This document shows, in pieces, positions 56,407-64,000 of a stretch of DNA of 64,000 bases. The notes under the pieces were generated by a model, which had not been told where the DNA came from, searched no databases, and worked only from the letters and a program-made list of their open reading frames with translations. The DNA lies in assembly GCF_017315945.1 (NCBI RefSeq), contig NZ_JAFLWI010000006.1, positions 124,001-188,000 of the forward strand. The letters are read 5' to 3'. The DNA comes from Candidatus Enterococcus courvalinii (lineage in GTDB: Bacteria > Bacillota > Bacilli > Lactobacillales > Enterococcaceae). How positions within the stretch are numbered: the first letter of the stretch is position 1; each line of letters opens with the position of its first letter. Made by a program: the position numbers and the translations under genes.

Positions 56407-56439
56407 AGGAATGAGAAAAAGGAGGAGGGAGAGAAAAAT

Positions 56440-56880
56440 ATGAAACTAGCCACAGAAAGGATTCGCTTGAATCAAAGTTTCAGCAATTGGCAGGATGCAT
56501 TGATAAACATTGGGTCATGGTTAACAAATCAAGGCTGGGTAAAAGAAGGATACACTGAGTCAATGATCAAACGTCAAGAATTGATGAGTGTTTATATTGG
56601 TAATTTTGTTGCTTTGCCCCATGGTGACGAAGAGCTAGTAGTTAAAGAAGGCATCTCACTTATCCAAGTGCCAGATGGTGTTAACTTTGGAACAGAAGAA
56701 GAACCAAAAATTGCCACCATTTTATTTGCGGTTACTTTCAAAAAGGAACAACAGTTACCAATGTTACAAGAGCTCGCATTTTTTTGTGCGGAAATTGAAC
56801 AAGTGATTGCGTTGAGTGATGCGAAAACTGTGTCAGAAGTGCAAGCAATTTTGGAAAAAAATATCACTGAGCTTGATTGA
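56440..56880 (+). CDS. mtlF: PTS mannitol EIIA, first copy
   Basis: The 146-aa protein accepts phosphate from HPr. The active-site His lies in NFVALPHGDEELV (about residue 65), and [13 protein letters not shown] is the family core. It begins after AAGGAGGAGGG. It follows mtlR, an order usual for mtlA-mtlR-mtlF-mtlD operons; here the mtlD gene lies beyond a second mtlA-mtlF pair. Confidence 0.93.
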   Translation: MKLATERIRLNQSFSNWQDALINIGSWLTNQGWVKEGYTESMIKRQELMSVYIGNFVALPHGDEELVVKEGISLIQVPDGVNFGTEEEPKIATILFAVTFKKEQQLPMLQELAFFCAEIEQVIALSDAKTVSEVQAILEKNITELD

Positions 56881-56914
56881 AAAGCTGTGGTTACAATAAG
56901 TGAAAATTAGTGAC

Positions 56915-57035
56915 ACTGTAAAGGTTGTAGCACAAAAAGTGTCATTTCAAGCACTAAGGAATTTTTTCTTAAAATAGCTGCTCATATTTTTAAGGAAAGA
57001 CTTATTGCCAAGAGGTTACTTTGGGAACATCATTT
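56915..57035 (+). repeat. BOX-like intergenic repeat, locus 5 (one diverged copy)
   Basis: AAAGGTTGTAGCACAAAAAG (56920 on), palindromic arms TTTCTTAAAATA / TATTTTTAAGGAAA around GCTGCTCA, and the end TTACTTTGGGAACATCATTTATTAA. It follows the first mtlF and precedes a terminator, as at the other loci. Confidence 0.8.
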
Positions 57036-57043
57036 ATTAAGAG

Positions 57044-57077
57044 AAGGAGTGCGACGATTGTCGTGCTCCTTTTTTGT
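57044..57077 (+). terminator. Intrinsic terminator between the two mtl units
   Basis: AAGGAGTGCGAC pairs with GTCGTGCTCCTT around GATT, followed by TTTTT. It separates the first mtlA-mtlR-mtlF unit from the second. Confidence 0.9.
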
Positions 57078-57088
57078 ATTCTCCATGT

Positions 57089-57148
57089 TTTGGCACAAAC
57101 CTTTGTGCCAAAGTACGACTATTTCTCTAATTAGTAAGCGGATACAAT
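57089..57148 (+). promoter_or_regulatory. MtlR-type operator, cre site and -10 of the second mtl unit
   Basis: TTTGGCACAA (57089-57098) and TTGTGCCAAA (57103-57112) form an inverted repeat resembling the MtlR boxes of Bacillus and Geobacillus, TTGNCACA and TGTGNCAA. TAGTAAGCGGATACA (57132-57146) matches the cre consensus with one mismatch and overlaps TACAAT (57143-57148). This fits activation by MtlR and repression by CcpA. Confidence 0.75.
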
Positions 57149-57179
57149 TGAACCATAAAGAAGAAAAGGAGCAGAAAAA

Positions 57180-58943
57180 ATGGAGCAGACGATGAATACA
57201 AAAGAAAAAATCTCACTGAAAGCACGTGTTCAAAAATTAGGAAGTACCTTGTCTAGTATGGTGATGCCCAACATAGGAGCACTAATAGCGTGGGGTGTCT
57301 TAACAGCTTTGTTTATTCCGGATGGCTACTTACCGAATGAACAATTTGCGACAATGGTTGGGCCAATGCTGACTTACTTAATTCCGCTACTGATTGGTTA
57401 CACTGGGGGGAAAGTGATCGCAGGTGATCGAGGTTCGGTTGTCGGAGCAATCGCAACGATGGGGGTCATTGTGGGAACGGATATCCCAATGATGCTTGGC
57501 GCAATGATTATGGGCCCTTTGGGTGGTTACGCAATTAAAAAATTTGATCAGGTATTTCAATCACGAATCAAATCAGGATTTGAAATGTTAGTGAATAACT
57601 TTTCAGCAGGATTGATTGGTTTTGGTTTAGCCCTCATTGGTTTTACCGGAATTGGGCCAGTTGTAGATGGTTTGACACAAGCGATGGCTCAAGGTGTAGA
57701 AGTTATTTTAAATGCGCATTTGATTCCACTCACAAATATTTTTATCGAACCAGCGAAAATCTTATTTTTGAATAATGCAATCAATCATGGCATTTTAACA
57801 CCACTTGGAACAGAGCAAGTCGCAACAGCAGGCAAATCGATTTTATTCTTATTAGAAGCTAACCCTGGCCCTGGCTTGGGTGTGTTATTAGCTTTTACTT
57901 TCTTTGGCAAAGGCGCAGCAAAATCTTCTGCACCAGGTGCAATCATTATCCACTTCTTAGGTGGAATTCATGAAATTTATTTTCCATATGTCATGATGAA
58001 ACCGCTTTTGTTTTTATCGGTAATCGCAGGTGGAATTTCAGGAAGCTTCATTTTCCAATTATTAGATGCAGGCCTACGCGCACCAGCTTCGCCCGGATCA
58101 ATCATTGCTATTTTGGCAATGGCACCACTTAGTTCTTATCTACCAGTATTATTAGGCATTGCAGTCGCAACAATTGTTTCTTTTGCGGTTTCTGTAGTGA
58201 TTTTAAAGGCGGATGTTCGAGAAGAATCAGAAAGTTTTGAGCAATCTGTTCAAGAAATGAAACAAGCAAAACAGACTGCTAAAGGGTTGACTGTTCGTCC
58301 AGACGCATTTTCATCGACTAAAAAAATTATTTTTGCCTGTGATGCAGGTATGGGCTCAAGTGCGATGGGTGCTTCAATTTTAAGAAAAATGGTTCAGAAA
58401 GCTGGTCTACCACAAACCGTGACAAATCAAGCAATCAGTCAGTTAGTGGATGAAGAAGGAACGTTGATCATCACTCAGGTGGAGTTACAAGAAAGAGCCA
58501 AACAAAAAGCACCACATGCACAGTTTGTTGCAGTTGAAAATTTCTTGAATTCACCAAGATACGACGAGGTAATCCAACAATTAAGCCAAAAAGAAACAAC
58601 TGAATCCTTAGAACCAAAGGACGAGCTACAGCTTGAAGTCACACCGCAAGATATGAGTAAAATCCAAAAAATCGTGATCGTCCATGATCAACGAGCAGGG
58701 TCTGCAACAATGGGCATCAATGTCTTAAAAGAAGTGCTTCAAAAAAATGATATTCAAATTCCATTACAAAAAATTAAGATTGATGAACTAGCTGATGATG
58801 AACATTCATTGGTGCTTGCTAAAGAACATTTGACAAAAGAAATTCAAGAACTTGCACCAAATGCGCTTCATTTACCAGTTGAAAGCATGGTTCAGATCAA
58901 ACATTACGAGACCATTGCGCAACAACTTAAAAAATCTGCTTAA
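57180..58943 (+). CDS. mtlA: PTS mannitol-specific EIICB, second copy
   Basis: The 587-aa transporter phosphorylates and imports mannitol as mannitol-1-phosphate. EIIC (about 1-340) has [12 protein letters not shown] and [11 protein letters not shown] motifs; EIIB (about 375-470) has [16 protein letters not shown] with the phosphorylated Cys. A second EIIB-like domain (about 495-587) has [14 protein letters not shown], where Asp replaces Cys. The gene is intact and most likely the functional mannitol permease. ATG lies after AAAGGAG. Confidence 0.94.
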   Translation: MEQTMNTKEKISLKARVQKLGSTLSSMVMPNIGALIAWGVLTALFIPDGYLPNEQFATMVGPMLTYLIPLLIGYTGGKVIAGDRGSVVGAIATMGVIVGTDIPMMLGAMIMGPLGGYAIKKFDQVFQSRIKSGFEMLVNNFSAGLIGFGLALIGFTGIGPVVDGLTQAMAQGVEVILNAHLIPLTNIFIEPAKILFLNNAINHGILTPLGTEQVATAGKSILFLLEANPGPGLGVLLAFTFFGKGAAKSSAPGAIIIHFLGGIHEIYFPYVMMKPLLFLSVIAGGISGSFIFQLLDAGLRAPASPGSIIAILAMAPLSSYLPVLLGIAVATIVSFAVSVVILKADVREESESFEQSVQEMKQAKQTAKGLTVRPDAFSSTKKIIFACDAGMGSSAMGASILRKMVQKAGLPQTVTNQAISQLVDEEGTLIITQVELQERAKQKAPHAQFVAVENFLNSPRYDEVIQQLSQKETTESLEPKDELQLEVTPQDMSKIQKIVIVHDQRAGSATMGINVLKEVLQKNDIQIPLQKIKIDELADDEHSLVLAKEHLTKEIQELAPNALHLPVESMVQIKHYETIAQQLKKSA

Positions 58944-58957
58944 AGAAGGAGAAAACA

Positions 58958-59395
58958 ATGAAAGCACTAGATTTCAGTATGATCGAATTAAACCAAACCT
59001 TTGCTTCTAAAGAAGAAGCGATTCGTTACTGTGGAGAAAAATTAGTTGAGGCGGGATGCGTGGATAAAGCATATATCGATTCGATGATTCAACGTGATGA
59101 GATGTTATCCGTCTATATGGGAAACTTTATTGCTATTCCTCACGGGACAGATTCAGCCAAAAAATATGTTAAGAAATCTGGTATCTGTGTCGTTCAAGTA
59201 CCTGACGGAGTCAATTTTGGAACAGAGGATGAGGAGAAAATTGCAACTGTGTTATTTGGTATCGCAGGTGTCGGAGAAGAGCACTTAGCATTAGTTCAAC
59301 AAATAGCCTTGTACTGTAGCGATGTAGACAACGTTGTTCAGTTAGCAGATGCATTAAGTAAAGAAGAAGTTTGCGAAAATTTAGCAATTGCATAA
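58958..59395 (+). CDS. mtlF: PTS mannitol EIIA, second copy
   Basis: The 145-aa EIIA carries the active His in [14 protein letters not shown] (about residue 64) and [16 protein letters not shown]. It is about half identical by eye to the copy at 56440. It follows mtlA by 14 bp and precedes mtlD by 12 bp. Confidence 0.95.
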   Translation: MKALDFSMIELNQTFASKEEAIRYCGEKLVEAGCVDKAYIDSMIQRDEMLSVYMGNFIAIPHGTDSAKKYVKKSGICVVQVPDGVNFGTEDEEKIATVLFGIAGVGEEHLALVQQIALYCSDVDNVVQLADALSKEEVCENLAIA

Positions 59396-59407
59396 GGAGA
59401 GAGAAAG

Positions 59408-60559
59408 ATGAAAGCAGTACATTTTGGAGCAGGAAATATCGGGCGTGGATTTATCGGTGAAGTATTAGCAGAAAATGATTTTGACATAACTTTTGTGGAT
59501 GTCAATCGAGAAATCATTGACGCACTGAATGAAAGAAACGGATATGTAATCGAACTTGCAGATGAGACAAAGAAACAAATTGAAATCCAACAGGTTTCTG
59601 GAATCAATAATCAAGAAAATCCTCAAGCTGTGATTGCTGCGATTGGCGAAGCAGACTTAGTGACGACTGCGATTGGACCAAATGTTTTGCCCTTTATCGC
59701 AGAATTGATTGCTAAAGGGATTGAGCAACGAGAAAAAGTACAGAATACAACAGCATTAGATATCATTGCTTGCGAAAATATGATTGGTGGTTCAGCATTT
59801 TTAGAAACAGAAGTCCGTAAACATTTATCACAAGTTGATTTTTTAGAGAAGTATATTGGTTTTCCAAATGCAGCAGTTGACCGCATCGTTCCGTTACAAA
59901 AACATGAGGATCCTTTGTTTGTTCAAGTCGAACCTTTTAAAGAATGGGTAATTGCAGATCATGAACGAAAAAACACAGCAATCGAATTAGAAGGCGTCCT
60001 TTATGTAGAAGATTTGGAACCTTATATTGAACGCAAACTATTTAGCGTGAACACTGGACATGCAACGGCTGCGTACACTGGCGCTTTACTAGGTTATCAA
60101 ACAATAGATGAGGCAATGCAAGATGCGTTGGTTGTCGCACAATTAAAATCTGTATTACATGAAACAGGAAATCTATTGATCGCGAAGTGGGGCTTTGATG
60201 AAAAACAACATGAACAATATATTGAAAAAATTATTCAACGTTTCCAAAACAAATATATTTCCGATGCAATCAGCCGCGTTGCACGGACACCTCTACGAAA
60301 ATTGGGGAATCAAGAACGCTTTACTCGACCAATCTTAGAATTAAAAGAAAGAGATCTTGTTTCACCACATTTAACTGCGACGATGGGTATCATTTTTAAC
60401 TATTATGATCCAAATGATGAACAAAGTTGTGAACTTTTTGAAATGAAACGAACAAAAAATATTGAAGAACTGATCCAAACAGTGACAGGAATCAATGATG
60501 CAAAAATGATTGGGGCAATCAAACAAAACGTGGAACGCTACGACAAACAAGTTGCTTAA
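59408..60559 (+). CDS. mtlD: Mannitol-1-phosphate 5-dehydrogenase
   Basis: The 383-aa enzyme oxidises mannitol-1-phosphate to fructose-6-phosphate with NAD. The N-terminal Rossmann motif is VHFGAGNIGRGFIGEVL, and a further signature is KLFSVNTGHATAAYTGA (about 212-230) with the catalytic Lys/His region. Length is normal for the long-chain polyol dehydrogenase family. It is the last gene of the operon. Confidence 0.96.
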   Translation: MKAVHFGAGNIGRGFIGEVLAENDFDITFVDVNREIIDALNERNGYVIELADETKKQIEIQQVSGINNQENPQAVIAAIGEADLVTTAIGPNVLPFIAELIAKGIEQREKVQNTTALDIIACENMIGGSAFLETEVRKHLSQVDFLEKYIGFPNAAVDRIVPLQKHEDPLFVQVEPFKEWVIADHERKNTAIELEGVLYVEDLEPYIERKLFSVNTGHATAAYTGALLGYQTIDEAMQDALVVAQLKSVLHETGNLLIAKWGFDEKQHEQYIEKIIQRFQNKYISDAISRVARTPLRKLGNQERFTRPILELKERDLVSPHLTATMGIIFNYYDPNDEQSCELFEMKRTKNIEELIQTVTGINDAKMIGAIKQNVERYDKQVA

Positions 60560-60587
60560 TCAAAAATTTGATATTTATGTCAAGTGA

Positions 60588-60635
60588 CAAAGAGAGGCTG
60601 GATTTTATAAGTTCCAGCCTCTCTTTGATTTTTTT
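60588..60635. terminator. Bidirectional intrinsic terminator between mtlD and the transglutaminase gene
   Basis: CAAAGAGAGGCTGGA pairs with TCCAGCCTCTCTTTG around a 10-nt loop, followed by ATTTTTTT on the plus strand; the genes converge here. Confidence 0.92.
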
Positions 60636-60663
60636 AAACAAGTGATTTAGCAATATGAAAAAA

Positions 60664-62844
60664 TTAACTGCGTTTAGAAAAGAAACGAAGTGATTTACTG
60701 ATTGTTTTGATAACAGCCAGATAACTTTCTTTATCAAACTGTATCTCTTGGTTTTGGCCATAAATAGTTGTTTCATAGTTTTTGGTTAATTTGATTAAGC
60801 GTTGCTGCATCGGAATCGCCTTTTCAACACGATAACTATAATCCAATAAGTTTTCTGCACGTTGTCTTGGAAATAGCTTCTCTACTTGTATCAGCAACTG
60901 TTGATAGCTTTTTTGATTATCTGAAGCGAACAAAACGACTTGATAATACAAAAGGAACCACCTAACTTTTTGACGAAACGAAGGGATGAGTAATGGAACC
61001 AATGCAACTAGGAACAGAGAAAAAACAACAAATTTCCATAAAGACTTATGGGTGATTGTTGTATCAGGAAAAATCGTGTTATTTTCTGTTGATGTTGTTG
61101 TTTCTGTCTCAGTTGTTGAGGAAGCAGTTGTCGTTTCGGATATTGATTGTTGTGGCTGACTCTCTGGAATAGCTGTAGGGGTCGTTTCTTGTCTACTTTG
61201 TACGGTTGCAGGATTTGCAAATGCTGGTGTGGGTTCAAAGGGTAACCAGCCAAAGCCAGGAAAATAAACTTCTGGCCAAGAGTGAGCGTTGCTATTTAAA
61301 ATGCTGTATTCCTTTAGTTCATTACTGTGATTACCCGTTTGATAACCCATAGTAAAACCTTTTGTCCAGCGTGCAGGTATACCAAGTGTGCGTAGTAAAA
61401 CAACCATAGCCGAAGAAAAATTATCACAATAACCAATTTTAGAATCAAATAGAAAATGATCGACATAGTCGTGATTTGCAGGCGTGTGTGGTGTATCGAC
61501 TTTTGAATAACGAAATTCGCCACTACTTTTTAAGTAATCTTGGATTGCGAGAACCTGATTGAGTAAAGTTGTTTTGGTACTTGTTATCTCTTCAGCAAGA
61601 GAAGTTATTCGTTTAGGTAAGTTTGTTGGTAGTTGAAGATCTGTTTGATGTTCTGATTGTTCCACGTCAGTTAAAACACTATCGACTAACATGTCATACG
61701 TATAAGAAAGATTTGCAACAGTGAAAGTCGCTGTGAATGATGACGACTTGTCTAAAACATAACGTTGAGTATCTGGTAAGAAAAATAACGCACTATCTTG
61801 CATGGATGGAGACGCCGTAAGACTAAAATTCCCATAAGAGTAGGGAAGAAAAGTCTGATTATTTGTTGTCAGTTGAAGGGTAGTCGCCTCAGTAACGATT
61901 GCTTCTGGATAATTGACTAATTGATGCGGCAACTCGTTTATCTGGAAAGAACTTCGACTATTTTCTGTCCAACCAGTACCAGTATAGACTCCTTTATTCT
62001 GTATTTTATAATAATGACCAGATTCTTGAACTGCAGTAAAAACGACGTTCGTCTGATCATAAACTGGCCCACCAAGGGTCTCATCATTTTCGCTGAATCC
62101 GGTTCTTGAACGTCCTGCTTCTTGGAATGCACGGATTCTAGCATATAAACCTTGTTTGTTGAAAAATTCTCTGACTGGAGCACTCCTCGCCTCAATTGTT
62201 TGTGTGACTTCAGGCAATCGTGTAGGAATCAAAACACTAATTCCTAGCAAACAGAGCAAAATAATCGTAGTAAAGAAGACAAATGGCCATCTGTTATGCT
62301 TTTTTTGAAGTAATGATAACTGACGAATGAAAAGATAACTGAATAAAATGATAACAATAAAAATAGACTCAGTTAACAAATCAAATTCACGAAAAATACT
62401 TAACATCATGAAATAAAGCACTAGTACTAAGAAAGGAAGGGCCCATAAATCATAATCAATGGTTAAAGTAGTTAGTAAATAAACGAGACATAACATGAGA
62501 ATGAATGCTGGTAATTCTGGAAAATAATGGAATTGATTGGTGACTAATTCGTTAAATTCGGTTTGAGATTGATTTAACAATTCTAAAAACCAATTACTTC
62601 TGACTGTTGCTGGAGGAAAATAAATAAACAAGTTAACCAAACTAGTGAAAAAAGCTAAAATCACTCGAATAATCTTAGAAGAAACCAGCCGGATAATCAA
62701 ACAGAAGACAGCAATAGTACCAATCAACGGTAAACTTGTGGTGAGATCGTTCGCAGTTAAAAAAGTTGGAACGCCTGCACTTAAGAGAAAAAAGGCGTAA
62801 AAGCTTCGCCACCATTTTTTTGTTGAAATATTCAATCTGGACAC
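60664..62844 (-). CDS. Transglutaminase-like membrane protein (TgpA/DUF3488 type)
   Basis: The 726-aa protein has an N-terminal block of about seven membrane helices (about 15-205), an exposed region with the transglutaminase core (about 400-540; GYCDNFSSAMVVLLRTLGIPAR with catalytic Cys, AHSWPEVYFPGFGWLPFEPTP with catalytic His), a Ser/Thr/Glu-rich linker (about 560-600), one more membrane helix (about 607-627) and a cytosolic tail. It is encoded 3 bp after the DUF58 gene. Such proteins accompany moxR-DUF58 pairs; the substrate is unknown. Confidence 0.9.
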   Translation of the reverse strand: MSRLNISTKKWWRSFYAFFLLSAGVPTFLTANDLTTSLPLIGTIAVFCLIIRLVSSKIIRVILAFFTSLVNLFIYFPPATVRSNWFLELLNQSQTEFNELVTNQFHYFPELPAFILMLCLVYLLTTLTIDYDLWALPFLVLVLYFMMLSIFREFDLLTESIFIVIILFSYLFIRQLSLLQKKHNRWPFVFFTTIILLCLLGISVLIPTRLPEVTQTIEARSAPVREFFNKQGLYARIRAFQEAGRSRTGFSENDETLGGPVYDQTNVVFTAVQESGHYYKIQNKGVYTGTGWTENSRSSFQINELPHQLVNYPEAIVTEATTLQLTTNNQTFLPYSYGNFSLTASPSMQDSALFFLPDTQRYVLDKSSSFTATFTVANLSYTYDMLVDSVLTDVEQSEHQTDLQLPTNLPKRITSLAEEITSTKTTLLNQVLAIQDYLKSSGEFRYSKVDTPHTPANHDYVDHFLFDSKIGYCDNFSSAMVVLLRTLGIPARWTKGFTMGYQTGNHSNELKEYSILNSNAHSWPEVYFPGFGWLPFEPTPAFANPATVQSRQETTPTAIPESQPQQSISETTTASSTTETETTTSTENNTIFPDTTITHKSLWKFVVFSLFLVALVPLLIPSFRQKVRWFLLYYQVVLFASDNQKSYQQLLIQVEKLFPRQRAENLLDYSYRVEKAIPMQQRLIKLTKNYETTIYGQNQEIQFDKESYLAVIKTISKSLRFFSKRS

Positions 62845-62847
62845 CTC

Positions 62848-63915
62848 CTAACTAAGTTTTTTTAATGGAAACTTTTGTTCATTATCATCTTGGAGAAACA
62901 GTTCATTATTTTCATAGTAAATGATGATAACGTTGACGGACTTTCGTTTCCAAGTAGAAACTTGTGCGTGGACTGTTGGAGAGAATTCTGAAACAAAAAG
63001 GAGTATTTCTTTCGTACTATGTTCAACCAAATTTGGTTGTTGCAGAAAATCGTCCATAGCGTGTAGTTGGGCAAAAAAAGCAGGAGAAGGACGTGTACCG
63101 TGGTACTTCTGTTCAGCAAAAATCAGTTGATTTGGATCAATTTTTTGGTCATAAAAACTTAAAAAAGAAAAGTATAAATCAAGCATTTTTTCAAAGTTTG
63201 TTGGTGTTCCCCAAAAGCAAAGGATCAAATTACTTTGTTGAACAGTAGGCTCATACTCACGAGAGAGCCATTGTTGATAGTAAGCGGAACGTTTCCAATC
63301 AATTTGCTTTAATGAGTCACCTTGACGATGTTCTCGAATCCCAGCTAGATTTTGAGAAGATAGGAAGTTGTTTTTTTGTTGTCTACGTGTCAAAAAATGC
63401 GTTAATATTTGTGCTTCAGGTAGGACATTATTTGGCAAGACAGTGGTTTTGAATGCTACCTGTTTTATTTTACTTTTTCGAAATAAGCCAAGATAATCAT
63501 AAGCAATGAATTGAACGGGAATTGTTTCAAAAATTCCTCTTTTCCGGGGAGTCCAAGTAATCGATAGTTGTTGTCCTTTTTTTGAAATCAATAAAAAAGT
63601 TCGCGTTTTCGGTATAAATTCTTCTGGAAAATGTAAAGTTAGACGTGGTACGAAAAGTGTTAAAGCTTTTGACTCAGCAATACGAAGATTGATCGTTATT
63701 GCATTGTCTCGATAAGCGAGTGCAGGAACGGTGAGAACCAACTCGATTTTTGATAGTCGTCTGCTTAAGGAAAGCCAACTGAATGTAATATATAGGGTAA
63801 AAAGAATGACTAAAAACCAACCGAATAGTTGATTAAATAAAATTGTAAAAATCAAGAACAGGAAATAGACCAAAAAAATGCAGCTATTTATGACGTAATT
63901 CCAATGTTTTTTCAT
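62848..63915 (-). CDS. DUF58 domain protein
   Basis: The 355-aa protein has two N-terminal membrane helices (about 8-50) and the DUF58 signature REHRQGDSLKQIDWKRSAYYQQWLSREYE (in two parts, about 193-221). The fold is VWA-like and the protein is thought to work with a MoxR AAA+ ATPase in envelope assembly. It is directly preceded by the 3' end of a gene and followed by the transglutaminase gene, forming one operon. Confidence 0.9.
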   Translation of the reverse strand: MKKHWNYVINSCIFLVYFLFLIFTILFNQLFGWFLVILFTLYITFSWLSLSRRLSKIELVLTVPALAYRDNAITINLRIAESKALTLFVPRLTLHFPEEFIPKTRTFLLISKKGQQLSITWTPRKRGIFETIPVQFIAYDYLGLFRKSKIKQVAFKTTVLPNNVLPEAQILTHFLTRRQQKNNFLSSQNLAGIREHRQGDSLKQIDWKRSAYYQQWLSREYEPTVQQSNLILCFWGTPTNFEKMLDLYFSFLSFYDQKIDPNQLIFAEQKYHGTRPSPAFFAQLHAMDDFLQQPNLVEHSTKEILLFVSEFSPTVHAQVSTWKRKSVNVIIIYYENNELFLQDDNEQKFPLKKLS

Positions 63916-63917
63916 AA

Positions 63918-64000
63918 CTATGCTACCGGAATTGAAATTTGTTTTATTAGATCTGTTAAAAGTAAATCAATTTCTTTATCTGTCAACGAACGATCATGAA
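63918..64000 (-). CDS. Partial gene, 3' end only: probable MoxR-family AAA+ ATPase
   Basis: The last 26 codons of a minus-strand gene are inside the window, reading HDRSLTDKEIDLLLTDLI and ending ISIPVA before TAG. The stop lies 2 bp before the DUF58 start. MoxR proteins next to DUF58 genes often end in a short IPVP-like tail, so this is the likely identity; the fragment is too short for proof, and a phenylalanyl-tRNA synthetase-like end was considered because of the DRSLTDKEI stretch. Confidence 0.5.
   Translation of the reverse strand, partial: HDRSLTDKEIDLLLTDLIKQISIPVA

Noticed and set aside
1-64000. Insertion sequences, prophage or integrative element
   Set aside because: No transposase, integrase, phage or conjugation gene, and no long terminal repeats were found; the intergenic repeats are too short and non-coding.

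Overview
The window reads as a chromosome segment of a low-GC Gram-positive coccus, most likely Enterococcus of the E. faecium / E. hirae / E. mundtii group. The basis is the copYZAB copper operon with the E. hirae gene order, CopY boxes and a CPH-type CopB; a WxL surface-protein locus; and the Firmicute housekeeping orders pgpH-ybeY-dgkA-era-recO-glyQS and dinG-ypmB-aspB-asnS. No rRNA, tRNA, prophage, insertion sequence or CRISPR array was seen. The species cannot be fixed from sequence reading alone.

Layout. 1-8.5 kb: housekeeping (c-di-AMP phosphodiesterase PgpH, YbeY, DgkA, Era, RecO, then a glycine-type T-box leader, an orphan 80-aa ORF and glyQS). 9-14.7 kb: an amino-sugar (galactosamine / N-acetylgalactosamine type) operon with a GntR repressor, AgaS isomerase/deaminase, tagatose-bisphosphate aldolase and a complete mannose-family PTS (IIB, IIC, IID, IIA). 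14.7-17.6 kb: a YidC insertase, acylphosphatase, an RNA 2'-O-methyltransferase and an HD hydrolase. 17.8-27.1 kb: a WxL cell-surface locus with a small LPXTG protein, four WxL proteins (one a large pectate-lyase-like adhesin), a DUF916/DUF3324 membrane anchor, a sortase, a small secreted protein and an Mga-like regulator. 27.3-29.6 kb: a FusB/FusC-type EF-G-binding protein behind a leader peptide and hairpin, then a fluoride riboswitch controlling a CLC-F fluoride exporter. 29.9-35.2 kb: a YdcF-like membrane protein, DacA carboxypeptidase, a 40-aa membrane peptide, a baeRF-family protein and a cold-shock protein. 35.5-41.4 kb: dinG, ypmB/tseB, aspB, asnS. 41.8-52.3 kb: YccF protein, a Zn/Cd/Pb-type P1B ATPase, an amino-acid permease, a small P-loop kinase and copYZAB. 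52.3-60.6 kb: a 50-aa antisense ORF and a partly duplicated mannitol PTS operon (mtlA-mtlR-mtlF-mtlA-mtlF-mtlD). 60.7-64 kb: a moxR / DUF58 / transglutaminase operon on the minus strand, cut by the window end.

Points of most interest. (1) The first mtlA copy is frameshifted exactly at a four-copy CTTT tract; three copies restore a gap-free alignment to its paralogue, so this may be a phase-variable PTS permease. (2) A family of hairpin-forming intergenic repeats of about 120 bp sits directly behind stop codons at five loci, and at glyS the stop codon is part of the repeat. (3) The FusB-like gene has a 15-codon leader ORF and pairing elements that could hide its ribosome-binding site, as in antibiotic-inducible attenuation. 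(4) A 50-aa ORF runs antisense into the cop terminator from a promoter whose spacer is a perfect palindrome. (5) A Mga-like regulator may read three AACGGTT repeats next to a cre-like site ahead of the WxL operon.
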